This document shows, in pieces, positions 14,458 through 15,658 of a stretch of DNA of 15,658 bases. Location: contig CAZHEE010000019.1 of the NCBI GenBank assembly GCA_964531715.1, positions 1-15,658 of the forward strand. The letters run 5' to 3'. A program made the position numbers and the translations under genes. This DNA is from UBA1664 sp964531715. Lineage in GTDB: Bacteria; Pseudomonadota; Alphaproteobacteria; Micavibrionales; UBA1664. The first letter of the stretch is position 1. Each line of letters starts with the position of its first letter. The notes under the pieces were generated by a model. The model was not told where the DNA came from and did no database searches. It saw only the letters and a program-made list of their open reading frames with translations.

Positions 14458-14988
14458 TCAAGGGGCGGCAGTGCGCAAGTCCATTATATGGGGCTTATGC
14501 CCGAAATAGCCCAAAAATTTTAAGAGGTCATCAGGCGTTATAACAACTGTCATTGTATTCACAAGAGGATGATAGGCGACTGTTTTCGCCTCCATCATTT
14601 TCGCTTCTAGAATAACAGTCATATCATCAGGCGAAGCATTCATGGCAGAAAGCGGTGTAACCGAACCTGGATAAACACCGAGATATTGCATGAGGCGGTC
14701 AGGCGAGCCGAAAGAAAACCGCCCAAATCCTGTCATCTCACCGAGTTTCTTTAAGTCAATCGGCGTATCGTGGGACAGCGTGACAAGCACATTTTGCTTC
14801 TTTTTATTGCGCAAAAACATGTTGCGCGTGCGATAGGCGCCGATAGCAATGTCAACATCATCACTTTCACCAACGGTAAAGACAGCCTCATGATGATGAA
14901 GTTCATATCGAATATTGAGCTTGTCAAAGATCTCAAAAACGGCTTCGGGTTGTGTCGGCAGATTAATGCTCTCTTGAACGGTTACCAT
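14458..14988 (-). CDS. proX: Prolyl-tRNA deacylase, YbaK/ProX type
   Basis: A 176-residue free-standing editing domain (YbaK/aminoacyl-tRNA deacylase fold, ProX subgroup) that hydrolyses mischarged alanyl-tRNA(Pro). Family features are present: HHHEAVFTVGES (31-42), the substrate loop YRTRNMFLRNKKK (52-64; most relatives have HTKN where this has RTRN), IDLKKLGEMTGFGRFSFGSP (77-96), LGVYPGSVTPLSAMN (103-117) and the late FHPL-like YHPLVNTMTVVITPDDLLKF. The start at 14988 is preceded by AAGAGAAA. It is upstream of the LON-domain gene on the same strand. A tRNA gene lies immediately upstream on the other strand. Confidence 0.9.
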   Translation of the reverse strand: MVTVQESINLPTQPEAVFEIFDKLNIRYELHHHEAVFTVGESDDVDIAIGAYRTRNMFLRNKKKQNVLVTLSHDTPIDLKKLGEMTGFGRFSFGSPDRLMQYLGVYPGSVTPLSAMNASPDDMTVILEAKMMEAKTVAYHPLVNTMTVVITPDDLLKFLGYFGHKPHIMDLRTAAP

Positions 14989-14998
14989 GATTTTTCTC

Positions 14999-15026
14999 TT
15001 GCACTTTTTGCGTCATTGGATATAAC
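14999..15026 (+). promoter_or_regulatory. Likely promoter of the tRNA-Gly gene
   Basis: TTGCAC (14999-15004), 16-base spacer, TATAAC (15021-15026), about 30 bases before the tRNA. Both boxes are near sigma70 consensus. It overlaps the region upstream of the minus-strand proX gene. Confidence 0.55.
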
Positions 15027-15056
15027 ACATAAATATCTTGTTTTCGCAAGTGTCAA

Positions 15057-15131
15057 GCGGATGTAGCTCAGTGGTAGAGCGCAACCTTGCCAAGGTTGAA
15101 GTCGCGAGTTCGAACCTCGTCATCCGCTCCA
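15057..15131 (+). tRNA. tRNA-Gly (anticodon GCC)
   Basis: A 75-nt cloverleaf: acceptor GCGGATG (15057-15063) pairs with CATCCGC (15121-15127), D-arm GCTC...GAGC, anticodon stem CAACC/GGTTG around loop TTGCCAA with anticodon GCC, T-arm GCGAG-TTCGAAC-CTCGT, discriminator T and an encoded CCA. All stems pair, with one G-T in the T stem. tRNA 3' ends are common integration targets, and a broken restriction-modification gene follows at 15259. Confidence 0.97.
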
Positions 15132-15178
15132 CTCTCACCTTAGATTTTAGAATTTTCATTGCAATTATAAGATTACTC

Positions 15179-15196
15179 TAGGTACCACATAGGTAC
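15179..15196. repeat. Direct repeat TAGGTAC x2
   Basis: TAGGTAC at 15179-15185 and 15190-15196, 11 bases apart (one helical turn), upstream of the restriction-modification pseudogene. It could be a regulator site such as a controller-protein box, or chance. Confidence 0.35.
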
Positions 15197-15258
15197 AATT
15201 GAAAAGTAAATTCTCAAAATGTGTTTTATTGGCTATAGTGCCATTTTAAAGGGATACT

Positions 15259-15621
15259 ATGCTGATACAAAAATATATTGATGATATTCAAAAGGAATTT
15301 AAAACAGGGGTTGCCCGTGAGCATACGTATCGTCCTGCACTAAAATCACTATTGGAGTCCATAATTCCCGAAATTAATGCAATCAACGAGCCAGCACAGA
15401 TTGATTGTGGTGCGCCTGATTATATTTTAAAGCGTCGTCAAATTGACGTTGGATATATTGAGGCCAAAGATATAGCTGCTCCATTGGATAAAACTTAAAA
15501 ATCGGAGCAGTTAAAGCGATATATGGAGTCGTTAGATAACCTCATCCTGACTGACTATTTAGAATTTCGTTTCTTTTTGCGTAAGGAGAAAGTCGCAGTC
15601 ATAAAGATATACTCATTTTAA
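15259..15621 (+). pseudogene. N-terminal remnant of a type ISP restriction-modification enzyme, interrupted by a stop
   Basis: The first 79 codons give MLIQKYIDDIQKEF, EHTYRPALKSLLES, IDCGAPDYILKRRQ and VGYIEAKDIAAPLDKT. This is the N-terminal Mrr-like nuclease domain of large single-chain type ISP (LlaGI/LlaBIII-like) enzymes, including the PD-x(n)-ExK nuclease motif (PDY...EAK). Codon 80 is TAA where the family has an acidic residue (EKxEQLKRY). The same frame then continues as KSEQLKRYMESLDNLILTDY and LEFRFFLRKEK before a second TAA at 15619-15621. The TAA is one base from GAA, so a simple nonsense mutation explains it. Start: ATG 15259 after AAAGGGA, with TATAGT upstream at 15234-15239. 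The helicase, methylase and target recognition domains (normally over 1000 residues) are not in the visible sequence; the window ends 37 bases later. Confidence 0.85.
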
Positions 15622-15658
15622 TTAATAATCGACACATAATAAATTTTTCAAAGATTGG

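Overview
The window looks like chromosomal DNA of an alphaproteobacterium with moderate, AT-leaning base composition. The evidence is protein family content: a DsbB with the YPCYLC active site, a ClpA, a ProX-type prolyl-tRNA deacylase next to a stand-alone LON substrate-binding-domain protein, an ExoD-type membrane protein, and an HNH nuclease of a type common in this class. Genus cannot be fixed from the sequence alone. Intergenic spaces are unusually rich in short dispersed repeats (at least four recognisable families). There are also three broken genes: an IS5-family transposase tail, a SulP permease reduced to its STAS end, and the N-terminus of a type ISP restriction-modification enzyme.

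Layout. 1-3375 (+) is a tightly packed unit of three genes of unknown function: the end of a cut-off ORF, an 821-aa acidic protein with internal repeats and Cys/His motifs near its C-terminus, and a 207-aa protein ending in a His-rich tail. It closes with an AT-rich perfect inverted repeat. 3516-4160 (+) is ExoD-like. After a repeat-filled gap come dsbB and a small DUF2946-like secreted protein (overlapping TAATG), another repeat, and an outer-membrane family protein with a CxxCH motif and Met-rich stretches. A double-hairpin repeat at 6556-6653 separates it from a convergent HNH endonuclease gene (-).

7264-9938 holds a small unknown gene (-), a good Rho-independent terminator, and a three-gene minus-strand operon: two YbjQ-family proteins followed by a membrane-anchored M48 metalloprotease. 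The remains of an IS5-family transposase lie just beyond the end of clpA. clpA (9939-12266, -) and a Dps/ferritin-like gene (12423-12884, +) are divergent, a proteostasis and oxidative-stress pair.

12885-13317 is a pile of repeats, followed by the orphan STAS end of a SulP transporter. Convergent with it are the LON-domain gene and the proX-like gene (both -). A tRNA-Gly(GCC) gene follows, and then a type ISP restriction-modification pseudogene stopped by an in-frame TAA.

The least explained part is the operon at the left edge. Its two complete proteins both carry vicinal Cys-Cys and Cys/His clusters that suggest metal binding, and neither belongs to a family I recognise. I see no CRISPR array, prophage or complete mobile element.
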